NCBI GenBank assembly: GCA_016868515.1
Contig: VGGM01000069.1
Span: 1-7,364 of the forward strand
Source of the DNA: Bacteroidota bacterium
GTDB lineage: Bacteria > Bacteroidota > Bacteroidia > Bacteroidales > VadinHA17
Length of the DNA: 7,364 nucleotides
Reading direction: 5' to 3'
Of the stretch, positions 5,574-7,364 are shown piece after piece. Under the pieces are notes generated by a model. The model made no database searches. It worked only from the letters and a program-made list of their open reading frames with translations, and was not told the DNA's origin. The position numbers and the translations under genes were made by a program. How positions within the stretch are numbered: position 1 is the stretch's first letter; the number at the start of each line of letters is the position of its first letter.

Positions 5574-6752
5574 ATGAAAAGATCGCTGTTTATACTGTTT
5601 GTTATACTGTCAAATGTTCTAACCTTAAAGGGAAAACAACAGCCGGCCCAGCCTGAAATCTATCTGCTCACCATACTCCCCGGAACAGAATTGTACTCAA
5701 TGTACGGCCATAGCGCCCTGAGGATTGTGATGCCCGACCGGGGCTTCGACAATGTTTTTAACTGGGGCGTATTTGACTTCAGTACCCCAAATTTCGGATA
5801 CAGGTTTGCAAAGGGAAAGCTTGACTATATGCTTGCTGTCTATCCCTACGACAGATTTCTGCAGGAATACTTTCTCGAGCAAAGAACAGTAATATCGCAG
5901 AAAGTCAATCTGGAACCCGGCGAGAAGGAAAAACTCATAGCACTTGCACTCGAAAACCTCAGGCCTGAGAACGTCAAATACAGGTATGATTTCTTTTATG
6001 ACAACTGTGCTACGCGCATAAGGGACATTATTGAAAAATCAATTGACGGGTCAATCGAAATTGCCGCGGCAAAGCGAAGGGATACACCTTCCTTCCGGGA
6101 ACTGATTGATAACTACCAGAAGCGCTACAGGTGGCTTGATTTGGGAATTGATCTCCTTCTCGGGCTGCCTGCCGACAATAAGGCCTCTGTCAGAGAACAG
6201 ATGTTTCTTCCTGACTACCTTATGTCAAATCTTTCTGTCGCCGGCGTAGTAAGAAACGCTGGCGTTTCGGAACTGCTTGATGAACCGGTGATTGTTTTTG
6301 AATTTGAACCTGAAAACGTCGCTCAGAGCAGGTTTACATCACCTATGTTCATTTTGTGGACTCTGGTTGCCATTATTCTTGCTGTTTCACTCTCAAACAT
6401 TAAAACAAAATGGATAAGGGTTGTCGATATAGTTCTTTTTCTGATCTTCTCCCTGTTTGCAATATTGTTGACTTTTTCCAGTTTCCTGACTGATCACGGA
6501 GCCATGAGATGGAATCTTAATATTTTGTGGATGAGTCCGTTGCTGATAATATCACTCATACATCTTCTCTTCCGACTTAAGGATGTTTACTGGTTCAGGT
6601 TTAATCTTGTCACTACTTCTCTCTTCCTTGCATTGTCGCCATTTATACAACAATCGCTCAACAGATATCTGGTTCCCGTAATCCTCATTCTGATTATCCG
6701 GCTTTTCTTCTTATCCCGTTTCGGAAAAACATCAGGTCAGGGGTCATCCTGA
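5574..6752 (+). CDS. lnb: DUF4105 / Lnb-type envelope protein with C-terminal membrane domain
   Basis: A 392-aa protein. Residues 1-21 form a signal peptide or first membrane anchor (MKRSLFILFVILSNVL). Residues about 28-240 are the DUF4105 (Lnb N-terminal periplasmic) domain: LLTILPGTELYSMYGHSALR (31-50), FNWGVFDFSTPNF (62-74), GKLDYML (81-87) and YDFFYDNCATRIRD (138-151). H46 and C145 are the likely catalytic pair of this papain-like fold. Five hydrophobic segments follow at about 258-274, 282-303, 315-334, 342-358 and 364-380. In Bacteroidota, proteins of this architecture have been linked to N-acylation of lipoproteins (Lnb), replacing the absent Lnt. That role here is inferred from domain order, and paralogues with other roles exist. 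No own -7 element is seen in the 25 nt after the tRNA, so it is probably co-transcribed with it. Confidence 0.82.
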   Translation: MKRSLFILFVILSNVLTLKGKQQPAQPEIYLLTILPGTELYSMYGHSALRIVMPDRGFDNVFNWGVFDFSTPNFGYRFAKGKLDYMLAVYPYDRFLQEYFLEQRTVISQKVNLEPGEKEKLIALALENLRPENVKYRYDFFYDNCATRIRDIIEKSIDGSIEIAAAKRRDTPSFRELIDNYQKRYRWLDLGIDLLLGLPADNKASVREQMFLPDYLMSNLSVAGVVRNAGVSELLDEPVIVFEFEPENVAQSRFTSPMFILWTLVAIILAVSLSNIKTKWIRVVDIVLFLIFSLFAILLTFSSFLTDHGAMRWNLNILWMSPLLIISLIHLLFRLKDVYWFRFNLVTTSLFLALSPFIQQSLNRYLVPVILILIIRLFFLSRFGKTSGQGSS

Positions 6753-6790
6753 CAAGAAGCTTTCTCTTTTCTCTCTTTTAACATTATTTT

Positions 6791-6832
6791 AACACTCTTT
6801 AAGACGCCGTTTTGAGTTAAGGTGTTTCTTTT
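6791..6832 (+). terminator. Possible weak terminator after the Lnb-type gene
   Basis: AACAC(T) near 6791 can pair with GTGTT ending at 6826, continuing through TTAA pairing with two bulged bases around a roughly 14-nt loop, followed by TCTTTT (6827-6832). The stem is imperfect and the T-run is interrupted by a C. The 142-nt gap to the MoxR gene is otherwise without recognisable sites, and no exact TAnnTTTG element is seen in it. Confidence 0.25.
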
Positions 6833-6894
6833 GTGCGATTAAATCAGTGAACCCAGATCGAACTGAATTATGTCTTTAACGAAAGGTTTTGGAA

Positions 6895-7364
6895 ATGGAT
6901 TATACAAATGAAATCAGGCAATTAAACGAGAAGATCGAACGCGAAAGTTCATTTACCGGGTTAATCAGGACAGAGATGAGCAAGGTAATCATTGGTCAGA
7001 AGCATCTTACCGATTCCCTTCTTATTGCCCTTCTGACAAACGGGCACGTGCTTCTTGAAGGGGTGCCCGGACTGGCAAAAACCCTTGCCATCAGAACACT
7101 TGCCTCAATTATTGACGCAAAGTTCAGCCGCATTCAGTTTACTCCCGACCTGTTGCCTGCCGACCTTGTCGGCACTATGATCTACAGCCAGAAAAGCGAG
7201 GATTTCATTGTCAGAAAAGGCCCTGTCTTCTCAAACTTCATTCTTGCCGATGAGATCAACAGGTCTCCTGCCAAGGTTCAGAGTGCCCTCCTTGAAGCCA
7301 TGCAGGAGAGACAGGTAACAATCGGAGACAGGACGTACCCTCTCGATGACCCGTTCCTTGTTCT
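6895..7364 (+). CDS. MoxR-family AAA+ ATPase, N-terminal 156 codons (3' end beyond the window)
   Basis: The frame starts at ATG 6895 and remains open to the right edge. After a leader of about 30 residues come VIIGQ (31-35), the Walker A motif GVPGLAKT (56-63), [13 protein letters not shown] (82-94) and the Walker B motif [24 protein letters not shown] (115-138), with D119 and E120 as metal-binding and catalytic residues. This block order is diagnostic of MoxR ATPases (AAA_3 type), which act as chaperone-like activators, usually together with DUF58 and von Willebrand A-domain proteins encoded just downstream, often in an aerotolerance-type (Bat) operon. About half of the usual 320-330 residues are present. 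The downstream partners lie outside the window. An upstream start is unlikely because no in-frame ATG with a better context is evident. Confidence 0.93.
   Translation, partial: MDYTNEIRQLNEKIERESSFTGLIRTEMSKVIIGQKHLTDSLLIALLTNGHVLLEGVPGLAKTLAIRTLASIIDAKFSRIQFTPDLLPADLVGTMIYSQKSEDFIVRKGPVFSNFILADEINRSPAKVQSALLEAMQERQVTIGDRTYPLDDPFLV

Noticed and set aside
1..7364. CRISPR array, insertion sequence or phage-defence system
   Set aside because: No regularly spaced repeats, transposase, terminal inverted repeats or defence-type domains were seen. The MoxR gene belongs to a common housekeeping family, though its partners lie outside the window.

Overview
The window looks like a chromosomal segment from a member of the Bacteroidota, probably Bacteroidales-like. 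The evidence is: six exact copies of the phylum's -7 promoter element (TAnnTTTG), five of them just upstream of a gene, RNA or gene remnant; mostly weak Shine-Dalgarno signals; and best family matches that are typical of the phylum (a BioG-type esterase, a DUF4105/Lnb-type membrane protein, a cupin-AraC regulator, a MoxR ATPase). This assignment rests on pattern recognition; no database search was made.

Layout. Left block, minus strand (4295 down to 1): a secreted cyclophilin-type peptidyl-prolyl isomerase with its own promoter and terminator; a roughly 205-nt structured non-coding RNA candidate with its own promoter and T-tract (3598-3393); then a tight run of bioG-like esterase, sodium:solute symporter and YafV-type omega-amidase, with gaps of 14 and 11 nt. 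After a 94-nt gap containing an 8-bp inverted repeat comes the 5' end of an unrecognised gene that leaves the window. Right block, plus strand: an AraC-family regulator divergent from the isomerase; a minus-strand remnant of an MFS transporter that abuts the end of the regulator; tRNA-Arg(TCT); a DUF4105/Lnb-type membrane protein, probably co-transcribed with the tRNA; and the first 156 codons of a MoxR-type AAA+ ATPase that runs off the right edge.

How the genes may work together. The esterase-symporter-amidase run is probably one transcript, but no single pathway obviously unites them: biotin precursor synthesis, solute uptake, and alpha-keto acid amide repair or salvage. The isomerase and the Lnb-type protein both act in the cell envelope. 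The most interesting signal is the intergenic RNA between the isomerase and bioG. It has a TTG-N20-TATATTTG promoter, its 5' and 3' parts pair in several successive helices, and it ends in ten T residues. This architecture resembles 6S RNA, though its identity is unproven. The second point of interest is the decayed MFS gene, which still has its promoter.
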